Below are positions 1-11,774 of a stretch of 64,000 nt of DNA, one piece after another. The position numbers and the translations under genes were made by a program. How positions within the stretch are numbered: the stretch's first letter is position 1; each line of letters opens with the position of its first letter. This DNA is from Imbricaverruca yamaguchii (lineage: Eukaryota; Arthropoda; Thecostraca; Neoverrucidae). The notes below the pieces were generated by a model. The model saw only the letters and a program-made list of their open reading frames with translations, had not been told where the DNA came from and searched no databases. The stretch lies in assembly GCA_034440575.1 (NCBI GenBank), contig JAOTOL010001392.1:173501-237500 (forward strand), given 5' to 3'.

Positions 1-376
1 TCGTACGGCCAGCCTCTGGTCACTCGTACGGCCAGCCTCCGGTCACTCGTACGGCCAGCCTCCGGTCGCTCGGACGGCCAGCCTCCGGTCACTCGGACGG
101 CCAGCCTCCGGTCACTCGTACGGCCAGCCTCCGGTCACTCGGACGGCCAGCCTCCGGTCGCTCGGACGGCCAGCCTCCGGTCACTCGTACGGCCAGCCTC
201 TGGTCACTCGTACGGCCAGCCTCCGGTCACTCGGACGGCCAGCCTCCGGTCACTCGGACGGCCAGCCTCCGGTCACTCGGACGGCCAGCCTCCGGTCACT
301 CGGACGGCCAGCCTCCGGTCACTCGGACGGCCAGCCTCCGGTCGCTCGGACGGCCAGCCTCCGGTCACTCGGACGG
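1..376. repeat. 23-bp minisatellite, about 16 copies, cut by window edge
   Basis: Units of 23 bp share the core CGGCCAGCCTCCGGTCAC and differ mainly at CGTACGG versus CGGACGG and TCACT versus TCGCT. The array begins before the window and ends cleanly near 376. The period is not a multiple of three, and the frames crossing it look like repeat by-products. Confidence 0.95.
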
Positions 377-1559
377 AGAGCGACGATCCACCGACCCCGC
401 CGGGTCACAGCGCCCGCGGCACCGAGCTGACGTGACCGACGTGATGTTACCGGGCCCACTCCGGTCTGCAGGTTACGCTGCGGGCTGGCAACGTCACGCC
501 CCGGGTGCGGCTCGGTTTGGGTGTACGCCGCGCGTGTGTGATGCGATGCATGATACATCATGTATGATACGTAATGCGCGACGTGTGTTTTTGTTTGTCG
601 CGTGATGTGACGCCAGTGGCGGCCGATGGACTCCTGTGCTGCCACGCCGCCTGCACCGGTTGACATGACTGGAGCGGCCGACCCGACCTGAGACACCGCC
701 TGAACGGAGGCGGTCGCCACCACCTATGCCCGCACCGCCTCTCGTCATGCTACATGACCGATGCAGTCGATGCGCACTAAAGCCCCCCCCCCCCCATCCG
801 CTTCTTGTCTCGGACCCTGCGCCCCGGCAACATTTCACACACGCTGCCCGTCTGATCCTGGCGCCCACTGGCTTGGCGGCGGGGGAATTCGCTATCGACG
901 TGTACGACACACCAGCAGCATAGCCAAAGGCGGCTGCCTCTCCATCTTCGTCGACTTCCCATACCGAATCTAGCCGGCTGCTTCAGTGTCGGCACGCCTT
1001 CCCGAAGACAGCGTCCCAGCTTCGAGCGGCTGCAACAATCGGGTTGCGGCGCGCTGGGCCCGCCTCTGGCGTTACACCCAACGCTGGGCCCGCCCCTGGC
1101 ATCCGTCACGCGTGCTGCTGGGCCCGCCTCTGGAGTCCGTCACGCCCAGTGTCTGAGGCGCGGCCGGGTCGGTCGGGCTACTCGTGGCGGCCTGTCGGAC
1201 ATCCTGTCGGCGCCACGACAGCCGGGCGACGCCTCTCCGCTGGCGTCACGCGACCCGGCCGCGCCGCCGCCACAAGTTGCCGGCCGGCCACTTTGTCGAG
1301 TGACAGGCGGCCGCGCACAGTGACGCGCCCAGTTTGGCTGAGTGACAGCGCGTCGGGCGGCGGCGCGGCGCTGACGGAGCCGGCCGCTCACGCCCACGTC
1401 GACACTGACGGCTGGCCGACACCAGCTCGTCCCGCTGGTCCCGCTGGCGGATCTGTCCACATCTACATCGTTGCGCGCACTTCACAACCACTCACGCCGA
1501 CACGGGAACCGGCACCGCGCCGTCCCGATGCCTACTGACACCACTCGAACCGACAAAGG
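377..1559. other. GC-rich stretch, no gene seen
   Basis: No recognisable gene. It holds a poly-C run near 783-794 and a loose triplicate of CTGGGCCCGCC spaced 36-37 bp at about 1046, 1083 and 1118. Open frames on both strands are short, overlapping and biased in composition, as expected by chance in GC-rich DNA. Confidence 0.6.
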
Positions 1560-2204
1560 TTCACTTACGCCTTCTCACGCCGACAAGGACATCCTCTCAC
1601 GCCGACAAAGGCACCCACTCACGTTGCCAAGGACACACTCTCACGCCCTCTCATGCTGACACCCTCTCATGCCGTCAAGGACACACTCACCTTTCACGCC
1701 AACAAAGATACCGTCTCGCCCTCTTTCACGCCGACATAGACACCCACACACACCGGCTCGCTCCCATTCACATTGGTCAAGACATCCTCTCTCTCATATA
1801 TACCGGCCAAGACAACATCGCATGCCTATATTCACGCCGATAGAAGCCCCCCTCACACTCACACTCGCCGACAAGACACCCTCATACTCACACTCGCCGG
1901 CAAGACACCCTCACACTCACACTCACCGACAAGACACCCTCACACTCACACTCGCCGACAAGACACCCTCACACTCACACTCGCCGACAGACACCCTCAC
2001 ACTCACACTCGCCGACAAGACACCCTCACACTCACACTCGCCGACAAGACACCCTCACACTCACACTCGCCGACAAGACACCCTCACACTCACACTCGCC
2101 GACAAGACACCCTCACACTCACACTCGCCGACAAGACACCCTCACACTCACACTTGCCGACAAGACACCCTCACACTCACACTCGCCGACAAGACACCCT
2201 CACA
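1560..2204. repeat. 29-bp minisatellite with decayed 5' half
   Basis: From about 1850 to 2204 there are some 12 copies of a 29-bp unit containing GACAAGACACCC and two to three CACACT steps; one copy at 1985-1989 has lost two bases. From 1560 to 1850 the same words (CTCACGCCGACAA, ACACTCTCACGCC) occur in diverged form, so the clean core seems to have re-expanded from an older, decayed array. Confidence 0.9.
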
Positions 2205-2493
2205 CCGGCGCGACGCCTTTTCACACCCGGCCAGAGCCGACCGTTCGGTCACGACCTGCCGGCACCGGTCGACGCCATCATGCCAACACCGGCAGCACGA
2301 GTTGTCGCGCGACTGACACTGAGTGACATCCAGCGATGTCGAATGACACTGAGTGACGCGCGCGGCGGACCGGACCGTAGCGTCCATCACCTCTGCACGC
2401 TCCCGACACCGAGCTCCGTGATGAAGCCCGATAAGCTCCCCGAGAGACTGCCAGACGACGTCTATACGGCCTCCAGACAGCGTCTGAATAGCG

Positions 2494-2670
2494 CCTGGAC
2501 AGCCCACTGGACAGCCCACTGGACAGCCCACTGGACAATGTCCGGGATAATGTCCTGGACAGTGTCCTGGACAGTGTCCTGGACAGTGTCCTGGACAGTG
2601 TCCTGGACAGTGTCCTGGACAGTGTCCTGGACAGTGTCCTGGACAGTGTCCTGAACAGTGTCCTGGACAA
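2494..2670. repeat. 12-bp minisatellite of quasi-palindromic units
   Basis: Tandem 12-bp units, first TGGACAGCCCAC (three copies), then TGGACAGTGTCC (about ten). GGACA and TGTCC are inverted, so each later unit can fold on itself. Diverged versions (GGACAATGTC, GGACAACGT) continue to about 2900, showing an old flank around a homogenised core. Confidence 0.9.
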
Positions 2671-3359
2671 CGTAATGGACAATGCCATGTACAATATATT
2701 GGACAACATCCTGGGAAGCGTTTGGATGTCGTTGATGACGTTTGAATGTCACCCGTGTACATGGTATGCATTTTACAAGACCTCAAGGTCTGGCTGATGT
2801 CTAGACGACGCCCGGAGAAGACCTGAACAAGGCCAAACAATGTCTCGACAACGTTGGACAAAGTCTGGCCAGTGTCCGGACAATGCCTGGAAAAGGTCTG
2901 GCCGACGCCTGGAATTGGCTGTGACAACACTTGGAAAAGGTTGCAACAGCGACCAGATGGTTTCTCAACAATACTAGGATAGCACATGGATGGCACTTGT
3001 CACCTGGTTGGCGTTGAGAAAGCTTGCCAGACTGACGACTCAATTACGTCTGACAATCTTCTGAATGGGCGTAATTGGTGTAAGATGACACTTTGAATAG
3101 AACAAGATGACACCTGCATGGGCGTCGTTATAGTGAGCTGACTGGAGTACAACCCAAACAAATTGACACCTAATATTACGTCTGTGAGAATTGCATGGAA
3201 AGAGTAGACACACAAATCAACTCGTCGCGATCGCCTTTGCCAGCATCAGCACCCTTGCCGAGAGCAAGTGTCATCTGCCCAGAGGACATTCGGCAGACGT
3301 CGGGGTGACATCAGGATGACGTCAGAGTAACGTCAGAACAACTCATCAATGCCGTAAGG
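2671..3359. other. Decayed repeat flank and unique sequence
   Basis: 2671-2950 has scattered diverged copies of the upstream 12-bp word. 2950-3360 is ordinary mixed sequence with several GACGTC/AACGTC words leading into the next array. No gene recognised. Confidence 0.5.
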
Positions 3360-3575
3360 ACGATGCCCGAGTGACGTCATGGGACGCCTGAATGACATCA
3401 GGATGCACGCCTGAGTAGCGTCAGGACGATTCCCGAGTGACGTCATGGGACGCCTGAATGACATCAGGATGCACGCCTGAGTAGCGTCAGGACGATGCCC
3501 GAGTGACGTCATGGGACGCCTGAATGACATCAGGATGCACGCCTGAGTAGCGTCAGGACGATTCCTGAGTGAGGT
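3360..3575. repeat. 66-bp minisatellite with a CRE-type palindrome per unit
   Basis: Three full copies and a partial fourth start at 3360, 3426, 3492 and 3558. Each full unit contains TGACGTCA, the ATF/CREB palindrome, plus AATGACATCAGGATG. A factor-binding role is possible but not shown. Confidence 0.9.
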
Positions 3576-5100
3576 CACGTGGATACCCAGGCGACGCCTG
3601 GGTAACGCCAGGTGACACGAGGGGCCGCTTCGGTGACGTCTAGGTAACGTCAGGCCGACGGCAGCGTGACGTGTGACGTGTGACGAGCGGCGTCTGTGGA
3701 CGGCTCCGGTGTGTTGCGCTGGCCAAGGTGCTCTGCTGGACCGCCCCACCGTTACAGCTGCCCGGTGTCAGCCAGGCGCATACCATGGGGCTGACACCTG
3801 CTGTTAACTCGACATCTGTCTCGTAAAGCCCGGTGACATCTGCCGTCCGTCAGGCTGACACCGGGCGTAGGTCTGGCCGGCTGACACCGGCGGCCAGCGA
3901 CGGCAGACCTGGTCTGAACAAGTCAATCTCAGACTCCCGCCACCACCTGCCTGTCGTCGATCTGCTACTAACCCGTCATCAAACGTCACCAACTATGTCA
4001 CCAAACGTCACGTGACGTCGCCGTCGGACGGTGCTGCATTCCGACGTGACGCCGGCCGGCGGCGGCGCACAGGTGTCGGCCGGTGTCGGCCGGTGTCGGC
4101 CGTCGCGCGCGCGCGCACACGTCGGCGCCGTCAGATGTGGGGACAGCGGCTGAGTCGCGGCAGCAGCCGGCGAGGCGGAGCGGGGCGGGGTTGTGTGGGG
4201 GGGGGGTGGCGCGCGACACCGGGCACGCCTGCCGTCGGCCGGCGGCGGCAGTGGCTGAGCGTGCCAGCCCTGTCGGGGTCGGTGTCGGTCTGGCGCGCCG
4301 GTGACTTCTGGGTCGCGCTCGCGACGGCGCGTGACCTCGCCTGGAGGAGGTGCTGAGGGTGGTCTCCGGGTGGCGCCTGGCGCAGCTGGAGCTAACGCGC
4401 CATCGTTCGTCGACTGTCGAGGCGCACGGGCCACAGTCCAGGAAGCACACAGCCACCGGCATTGGAGCCGAGCATGAACAGCTGACTGCTGAGCGGCTCA
4501 CCGGGTCCCCACTCCCCTCTGGCTGCCGACCCAGTCAACTCGCCGGACCCCCACTTCCCTTTGGCCACCGACCCGGTCATCCGTCCACTCCTCTCCGCGG
4601 CCAGCGGAATTGCAAGTCAGCCAATCGGCAGCGAAGTTCGCTGTCCGAATGGAAGTGCTGATGCGCTGATTGGCCACCGCCCACCGTCAACAGCGCTGAA
4701 TTCCTTCAGTCATTGTACGTCACCGATGCGCCCACTCACCGAGTCTTAGCCTCGCGTCGAGTCTTACCCCGGGATATGAACGGCGTCTCGGGGTCCCCGT
4801 CGGCAGTATGTCGGCAGGAGTAAGGCTAATAGCTGGAACTGGGCCTGCGCTGGCGGCGGCTCAATTAGACGGCTTCGCGCCGCTGAAATCATCGGCGTCG
4901 ACGCGGTCACGCAGAAGAATGTGTCGACAGTGTGGGCGGAAGTGTTGGTGGCCGACGCGGAGTGTCTGAATAGGTCGCCAGTCGCGCCGCTCGCCAGCCC
5001 CACCCTCGAGGAATACGGCAGGGGTGGTGTCACTAGTCACAGCCCTCGCCTTGGGCCTCGCCCGACCCGCGGCAGGTCAGGATGCCATGGTGCCCGTCTA
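3576..5100. other. GC-rich stretch, no gene seen
   Basis: Mixed GC-rich DNA. It has three tandem GGTGTCGGCC steps at about 4072-4100, an alternating CG/CA run at 4105-4124 (Z-DNA prone) and a G-run at 4195-4206. Open frames of 60-170 codons occur on both strands at the same positions, and none resembles a known protein. Confidence 0.5.
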
Positions 5101-5834
5101 GTCTATCCACACCTCTAGTGAGCGAGAACATCATGCTCTTGATGCATGATGGTATGGTGCTCGAATTGTCCACATCCGACTCATGTTTGATTTTCCTGCT
5201 GCATATTAATTAACGTAAGAAACAAACTATATTATACAGGCTGAAATGGCTCTATATTCATCAACCGTATGATAGTTGTACGAAGCAATACCTCAGTATT
5301 GCTAAGGTATGCATGCAAAACAGGCTAACGCACCTCTGTTTTAAAATATAACTGAACTATTTTTTCTCTGTAATCTAGAATAATTGTATTGCTGTTTGTA
5401 TTCTACACGGTGCCGAGGGGCATGGACGTAATCACGGATTCGAAATTGGGGGGAACAAGCCAGGTACGTGGTAAGGTCAGGATACAAGGGCAGGCCCTCC
5501 ACCCCCAAACAAAAATCCTAGGATTCGAACCACGTTTTTCAACGTCATTTTCAGCCACTTCAATTCAATGTTCAACGAATTTCAATATTATATATTTACC
5601 ATTGTTATAAATGATATTTTGGAACTAAAAGTTCCGCCAAAATTAGCAAGTTTCACTCATCACCGCCTATGGACATCTAGCCTTGTGTCGTATGTGCTGG
5701 ACCCGATTTCACGATCACGATAAAGTAGTGCTTTAAGTATGCTAAACGCTGCCCCTTGTGTAGCAGGACGAAAGTACAATATTGGACGTTGGTTTTATGG
5801 TAGCAAATATGGACATACCATTATCTTTCCCATG
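5101..5834. other. AT-rich block, probable old transposon sequence
   Basis: Composition drops abruptly to AT-rich at about 5120. At 5433-5540 two GATTCGAA words face a G-run and a C-run (GGGGGGAACAAGCC and CCACCCCCAAACAAAAA), resembling the G/C-run ends of other mobile-element copies in this window. No coding capacity recognised. Confidence 0.4.
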
Positions 5835-5842
5835 CTTTCCTG
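5835..5842. repeat. Left 8-bp target-site duplication
   Basis: CTTTCCTG directly precedes the CAGGGG terminus and is repeated exactly at 6592-6599. Confidence 0.8.
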
Positions 5843-6591
5843 CAGGGGTGTCGATTTTTTAGAAAACACTGGGGGGGGCGAAGTGTACTGGAACCCCTCC
5901 CCTAACATCCAACCAAAAACTCATCGGATTTTGCCCACTATATTTTCAGTCCTAAATAATTCTGATTTTTATTTGACGACGTGTATGTTTATGCTTATTC
6001 AGCATCCTCGCCAACTGGAAAATCACCCAGTAACAGGTGAAGCCACGGAAGCAAAAGAGCAGTGCACCTTGTGATGGGTGGGCTCCTGAATATATGACAA
6101 TGGCTTTAAATTGAGAATGAAATGAATTATGTTCAAGCTCCATATGCATGTGGTTTTGCCCTCAGCGGTGTGTACAAACGTCAGTATGATAATGCAGTTA
6201 TTGTTTAGTGGCTTGGCAAATTTTGAAAGGCAACCTGGTTTAAAATGCATCATCTGCTAAGCTCAACATTTTATGATGCAAGTTTTACTTTCACAGTGGA
6301 GGGAAATCCAAGTATTCCGTTGTTTTTTGCACACAATTTTCAATTTTGCAGCAGAAACTGGAGAGACAGTCCACTATCTAAGCCAAATCTCTTTCTTTGC
6401 AGTACAAAATATGCTGGTTAACATCAATTAAGTTTTATATGTAGCATGGTGTTTTTCTTTTTCCATTTAGCTTTCTTATCAGCATAAAAACAACATAGGT
6501 TATTGGGGGGGGCAAATCAACATTGAGGGGGCCAAGATCAACATTGGTGTGGCCATGGCCCTCACAAAAATGATACAAATCGACACCCCTG
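5843..6591. mobile_element. Non-autonomous hAT-type DNA transposon with perfect target duplication
   Basis: The left end reads CAGGGGTGTCGATTT and the right end is its exact reverse complement, giving 15-bp terminal inverted repeats that start with CAG as in hAT elements. Immediately outside, CTTTCCTG occurs at both 5835-5842 and 6592-6599, an exact 8-bp direct repeat of the length hAT transposases make. The 749-bp element has no long transposase frame, so it would need a transposase in trans. It sits inside another element copy that ends near 6954. Confidence 0.82.
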
Positions 6592-6599
6592 CTTTCCTG
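6592..6599. repeat. Right 8-bp target-site duplication
   Basis: CTTTCCTG directly follows the CCCCTG terminus, identical to 5835-5842. No mismatch suggests a fairly young insertion or little decay. Confidence 0.8.
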
Positions 6600-6954
6600 T
6601 TTGCGGGCACATATTTCGATGCAATGACAACCAGTGCGGATAAAGGGTGTGGCACTCAGGGCATGTACCCCTACGTGGAAGGTGGCGTCCGTCATGCCGG
6701 GAAAAGGCCTCCCTATGAAAAGGTTCCATTGTACGCGCTCTAATTTTTCAGCTCGTGGCGCCCATATGAAATAAAAAGGCACCCCTTGGAAGGAAAGGCC
6801 GAGTTTTTCAGGAAGGTCCGAGTGCAAACCGCCCCCTCGAGTTTTGCATCCAGAGGCTGCAGGCGCCTCCAGGTGCTTTCGCAGTGGCGCCGCTCCAAAG
6901 AAATGGCGCTCCTCTAGACGAGTGCCCTCATGACAATTCTTTGATCTACCCCTG
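6600..6954. mobile_element. Right part of a second hAT-like element (host of the nested insertion)
   Basis: The segment ends with GATCTACCCCTG; read on the minus strand this is CAGGGGTAGATCAAAGAATT. That closely matches the minus-strand end of the element at 45802 (CAGCGGCAGATCTAGGAATT), so both appear to be one family. I could not place the left terminus, which may lie left of 5835. No transposase frame is visible. Confidence 0.45.
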
Positions 6955-8220
6955 ATTACCGCATTACTCTCTGGCGGTTATGAACTCCGGCTAGTTATGT
7001 AATTGTGCGCCATCACTTGTGGCTTCTCTCGTAAATTTGACACCTTACGTTAAACCATTAAGAGGAAAGCGGACAATTTGAAAAAGTGTTCTATTTTATA
7101 TGTCCGGAACAGCAATGTGGCAGAGTAAATTTAAAACCAGCGATGAGAGCACCGCCCGATCAGGTTATGATAGACTTATTGGAGGAGCTAGTCATCCGGG
7201 ATACGAGTGCTTGCTATCACAACCGCTGCAAACAAAAATAGATTTGCCCCTCCTATTCCTATTACAATAAAAAATTGTGAACACGCCGGACCTTCGACAC
7301 TTCGAGATTATTTCGATATCTGAGCATTCTGATACCGTACGGCAAGCCACGTCGAAGAACGCCCACACAATGCAAATTAAAGTCATCAGCAGGAAACGCG
7401 AGGACTCCGAAAATTAAACAAAACTTTGACCTTGAGGCTTTATGTGTCATGTTCCGGGTTCAAGTGTTACTCGAGGGTTGTCCACGGGCTTTCTCTTGAT
7501 GCAAAACATGCTTTGGGAGAATGCGAAGAATCGCGGAGCGACCGAAGAAATGAGTTCGACCTTCGACTTTGAAAATTAATGTGCTTTCTGAACAGTTTGT
7601 TAGAGAACCACACGGCACGTCGAATGAATCCACTTGCGGAAAATTGAAGACATGGCGACGAGGCGCGATGACTTCGAACAATTTACCCTAACCTTCGGTC
7701 TTGTGGTTTGACGTTGGCATGTCCTGGTTTGAAATGTTACTGGAGGTGCGCCACGGACTATTCTTCATACCAGATGTGGGTAGGTTAGGGCGAATAAAAA
7801 AATAGGCGAGGCGACCAACGAAATCGGTTTGACGTTTGACCTTACAAATTAGTTTTATTTGGTAGAATTATAATACGGTACAAGTCAGGTCGAATGACAC
7901 TCAAATGACGTACGTGCTTTGACGTACGTGCTTTGACGTACGTGCTTAAGGCTGCCCATGACTTCCCTGAATGGTCTTGAAGATACCCAAGGACACCCAG
8001 AGCCGCATTTGTTCAAGATATGTCAATATATGAGCAGGGAATGCAGCCTAAGACATATATAGCCTTGCAATAATGCGAATTTGTTGCCTAGCAGAGCACA
8101 ATTTTCCACCCAAGCGAAAAGAGAAGATGGTCAATGGTCATGTTATTCAAGAAGGACCTGATGGTCGCTAAATGACCTTGTAGTCGGCGCGCCCTTAAGC
8201 CCAAATAATCAATCAATCAA
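6955..8220. other. AT-rich, no gene seen; three 14-bp repeats and a SINE-like tail
   Basis: Single-copy-looking AT-rich DNA. At 7907-7948 a 14-bp unit GACGTACGTGCTTT is repeated three times. At about 8180-8222 the phrase CCTTAAGCCCAAATAATC followed by AATCAATC steps resembles the 3' tail of a SINE or LINE, but no head was found. Frames of 60-75 codons on the minus strand match nothing I recognise. Confidence 0.45.
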
Positions 8221-8500
8221 GAAGGACCTGGATGCAAACATTTCTAATGTTTGCTGATTTACCATTCGGAGGTTTTGTGACAACAAATAGCCTGTGAAGC
8301 TCGTTCATTGGTTGCATCGGCTTTTGGTGGTGATTCTCTTGCATATACCTTTTCGCTTTATGAATGATTAAGTAGAGTTTTGCGGCGAGGATACTCAGGT
8401 AGCTGAGACTTGGGGGACACGGGGACACAATTGGGGGGGGGGGGGCAAATCGCAACTTTTCAGGATTTTTTTTGGTGTCCCCCCCCCCGCATTGGTTACA
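8221..8500. mobile_element. Possible mobile-element fragment with G-run and C-run
   Basis: A G-run at 8431-8444 followed by CAAATCGCAAC, and a C-run at 8478-8488 after GGTGTC, resemble the G/C-run termini seen at 31992, 32933 and 46644. A 9-bp inverted repeat GCAAACATT / AATGTTTGC with a 3-nt loop lies at 8233-8253. The boundaries are unclear. Confidence 0.3.
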
Positions 8501-9904
8501 CCCATGCCGAGGAGGCTGACTGATCTGATCTCTCATCTCTTGGATGAGGTATGCACTGGCACCAGATTGGCGGTGGTCTCGTCGGACGCTGACACCTTCC
8601 CGGCCGTTACGCCGTCCGGTCTCTGTCGGTCTCTGCTGTGGACAGAGCACCGGGGTCTGCGGAGGTCGAGTGGGCACGCTCGAGCGGCCCTGTCTCTGGA
8701 TGTGCCGACGAGCACGCCGACGACGCGTCCTGCCGGCCGACGCTGCGGTGCGCCGGCGGCACCAGTGTTCACACAATGCCTGACGGCAGCGCTGCAGGCC
8801 TGGCCTGAGCTGCGTCGGCTGTGACAGCGACGATGCCTCACCCATTAAAGCACTTGTAGCGGGAGACATGCGACTGGCGGAGGGTCGCATCAGTCGATCC
8901 TGTCAAGTCGTGTCGATTGGCCGTATGGGCGTTGTCAGAGAAACGTATCCCAACTTGCTTGAGGGAAAATGTGGATGTATCTGGTCGGCTCCATGGTAAA
9001 GTATGGGTGGCTAACATCGGTTGCATTTTCTTCAAGCTAGGAATTTCCGTTGCTCGAAATACTCGTGGCTATTGGTAAAGCTATTCTGTGGGCGTATGAT
9101 TGCGTTGGTATCACATTCCGAGGTTATTGAGCTAAAGTGATGTGCACAAATAAGGATGTCGAATTGAACAATTGAAACACTTGCATTAAAAATGGCGAAT
9201 ACTTTCACTTTTCCGCGGGCTTCGACAATTTATGCAACTTTTCATCGTGCAGGTTTCAATAGTTCACGTTCCTCGATGTCGTCGTGCAATGACCTTGGGT
9301 CTCCCCGTTGAGTCGCGGGGCAACTGAGTGACCCGGTGACTGGCTCGGTCGCAGGCAGTGTCACCGGCGCCAGGCGCCAGTGTAGCCGGCTCAGCGTGTC
9401 ACGGCCAACGCAGACCACCAGCCGACGGTGCCATCCCGCCGCGCAGCCTCGTCAATATCCCCGCGCTGATTGATGGCTCGCAGGTGTCCGTCCGACAGGA
9501 CGCATCAAACACTCGACATCGCCGGCTGCGGCGCGCCAGAAAAACACGCGCCACTCGCCGCCCACTCGGCGCGCCACGGCTGCGGGTGGCGCGACCGTCG
9601 CCGACGCGTCGCGGCCGCGCGCCGCGATGGAATCTCCATTTGGACTATTGACGCCGTGAAAAACAGCGCGTCGCGCGGCCGTCTGTCAGGTGGCCGTTTT
9701 TCTGTGCGATCTCGCCTGTGACGCACGACCGGTGAGCGTGCGGCGCCGGCCGGCGATGATCGCGGCGCGGCGCGGCGCGACCTCCGCACGCCGCCAATTA
9801 ATCGCCGCCGGCGGCAGCCGTGCGGGCGCGACGCCTCGCCGCCGCTGTGCCCCGCCATTAACCCAAATATTTTCGTTCGCGCCGCCGTGCGCGCACGTCG
9901 CGCG
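8501..9904. other. GC-rich stretch with a short AT-rich patch, no gene seen
   Basis: 8860-9300 is moderately AT-rich. Elsewhere the stretch is GC-rich, with a CAATTAATCG homeodomain-type word near 9797 and AACCCAAATATTTTCG near 9860. Open frames of 80-117 codons overlap on both strands and are Arg/Ala/Pro-rich, typical of chance frames in GC-rich DNA. Confidence 0.45.
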
Positions 9905-10136
9905 ACAGCCTGCCGGCCGGCGCGGCGGCCGCGACGCGTCTGTCACGTGACAGCCGGCCGGCCGGCGCGTCTGTCACGCGACAGCCGGCCGGCCGGCGCG
10001 GCGGCCGCGACGCGTCTGTCACGTGACAGCCGGCCGGCCGGCGCGGCGGCCGCGACGCGTCTGTCACGTGACAGCCGGCCCGCCGGCGCGTCTGTCACGT
10101 GACAGCCGGCCGGCCGGCGCGTCTGTCACGTGACGG
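9905..10136. repeat. Minisatellite with GTCACGTGAC palindromes
   Basis: Copies alternate between a short unit of about 31 bp and a longer one carrying GCGGCGGCCGCGACGCG. Most carry CTGTCACGTGACAG, a 14-bp perfect palindrome centred on the E-box CACGTG, followed by CCGGCCGGCCGG. The whole array is self-complementary. Confidence 0.9.
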
Positions 10137-11774
10137 CGTCGGCGTGCGGCTGCCACGCCCCGACGCCAGCTGGATGAGACGACGAGAAATGAAGCGGCTA
10201 AATTCCGTCCGCCGTCGCCGGCTCACAGGGGGCAATTTAGCCGGCGAGGATTTAGTGTGGCGGTGACGACGCCAGTGACGGTCGGCGGGGGACTGGCCGC
10301 AGCTGCCGACCAGACAGCGTGACGCCCGGGAGGGGGGCAGGTCAATCTGCCACCTCACACGCTCTGCTCCTTCCCTGGCGGGTCAGGCTGGACCCGCCCC
10401 CGCCGTCATAGCTCGGCCCGTCTGCTCAGACGACAGCCGGCCGGCCGGCCATTGGTTCCGGCCGTGTCCTGCACTGGGACAGACCACAGGCGACGTCCGG
10501 TCACATTGGTTCGGGGGTGGGGCACGCTTGCTGAGGGCGTTGTACGCTTCAATTAACCACCAGACTTCCAATCATGGGGAGGGGGCTCAATTGATTCCCA
10601 TATTAAAGCCGTAAACCATGGAGTCAAATCACCCTTTGAATGGGCGATGACCCCTTCAAAATACTGCTGCACTTCTGTAAGAAACACTGTGGGTGGTGGA
10701 TGCATGACACTACTTGCATTGAATGTGAAAGTTGAGGCTGCACAAGAACTTTCCTGGCTACGTTACTGCTGCTGGGTATTGTCCGTGAAGGATCTGCCCT
10801 CTGACTTCCTCCAATTCGTGCATCGCCTCCGTGTGCTGTTTTCGCCGGCTCTCTCTCTCTCTCTTTCCTTCACTACCATTTTTTCCCTTCCTTTGCCTTT
10901 ATCTCTTTCCCGCCGTCTATTTCTCCCTGTGACCCCCGCCGTCATTCTTATCTGTGAAGCAGACCAGTCACAGGTCATCGATAAGCCATCTCCAAGAGGT
11001 CTGTCACACGACGCAGCGACCCCTGCCACTCTTGTGACCCCATGACCCCGAAGCCCATCAGTCAGTGTCCAAAAGTGTCGCTCGAGTATCACGTGTCCAT
11101 CATCGCTTATCTGTCCGCCTTTTTTCTGGTCGCAATGACGGCTAATCTCCATTGTTCGCCGCCGTGTCAGCGATTTATTCGCCCGATAGTGCCCGGGCCG
11201 ATATAACTCTATTCTCCGAATATCGAACTGGTTTTTATGGCCGGCCGGCCGGCCGCACATGTCGTGACATCACACCCGGGTGGTGTGACGTCACACACGG
11301 TGATGTCGCCGTGGTCGCGGGTGTCGCACGCAGGCGGTCGGTTTGTTTCTCCTGCCGTTGTCGTCGTTTGGCTACCGTCGGCCACCCACTATCGCCAGCC
11401 ATGTCGCGGCGTGCTGCGGCCGCGGCGGCCAATCGTCGACCGCCGTCGGCGCCCCGCGCGCGGCCGGGCCCGTTCTGGCGGGCGCGCGCGGCCGCCGGGC
11501 ACGCGGCGGCACACTTGACGTGTTTATTGATTAGTTGTCTTGCGCTGTCAAACACTGCATTCGCGTGTTTACTCCACGTCGCCGACCGGCGCGCACTTAT
11601 CCATCAGCGGCGATAGTCACTGTCTGTTTGCTGAATATGAACGGTCATAGATTGCCGCCGGCCGAAATAAATCAAGATTAGCGGCTGATTGGTGGACGGC
11701 CGGCCCGGCGACAGATGACAGATGCGGCGAGCGTGCGCGTCGCGCGCCGCATCGCCACCGTATCGGAACCGGCT
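10137..11774. other. Mixed stretch with candidate regulatory islands, no gene seen
   Basis: A CT run lies at 10852-10868. Short AT-richer islands contain homeodomain or forkhead-type words: TTTTTATGGCC at 11231-11241 (Hox9-13/Abd-B-like), TGTTTATTGATTAG at 11520-11533 and GAAATAAATCAAGATTAG at about 11664. These are single motif matches and do not establish function. Confidence 0.4.

Noticed and set aside
7907..7948. Regulatory array of TGACGTACGT
   Set aside because: Only three 14-bp copies; more simply a short tandem duplication.
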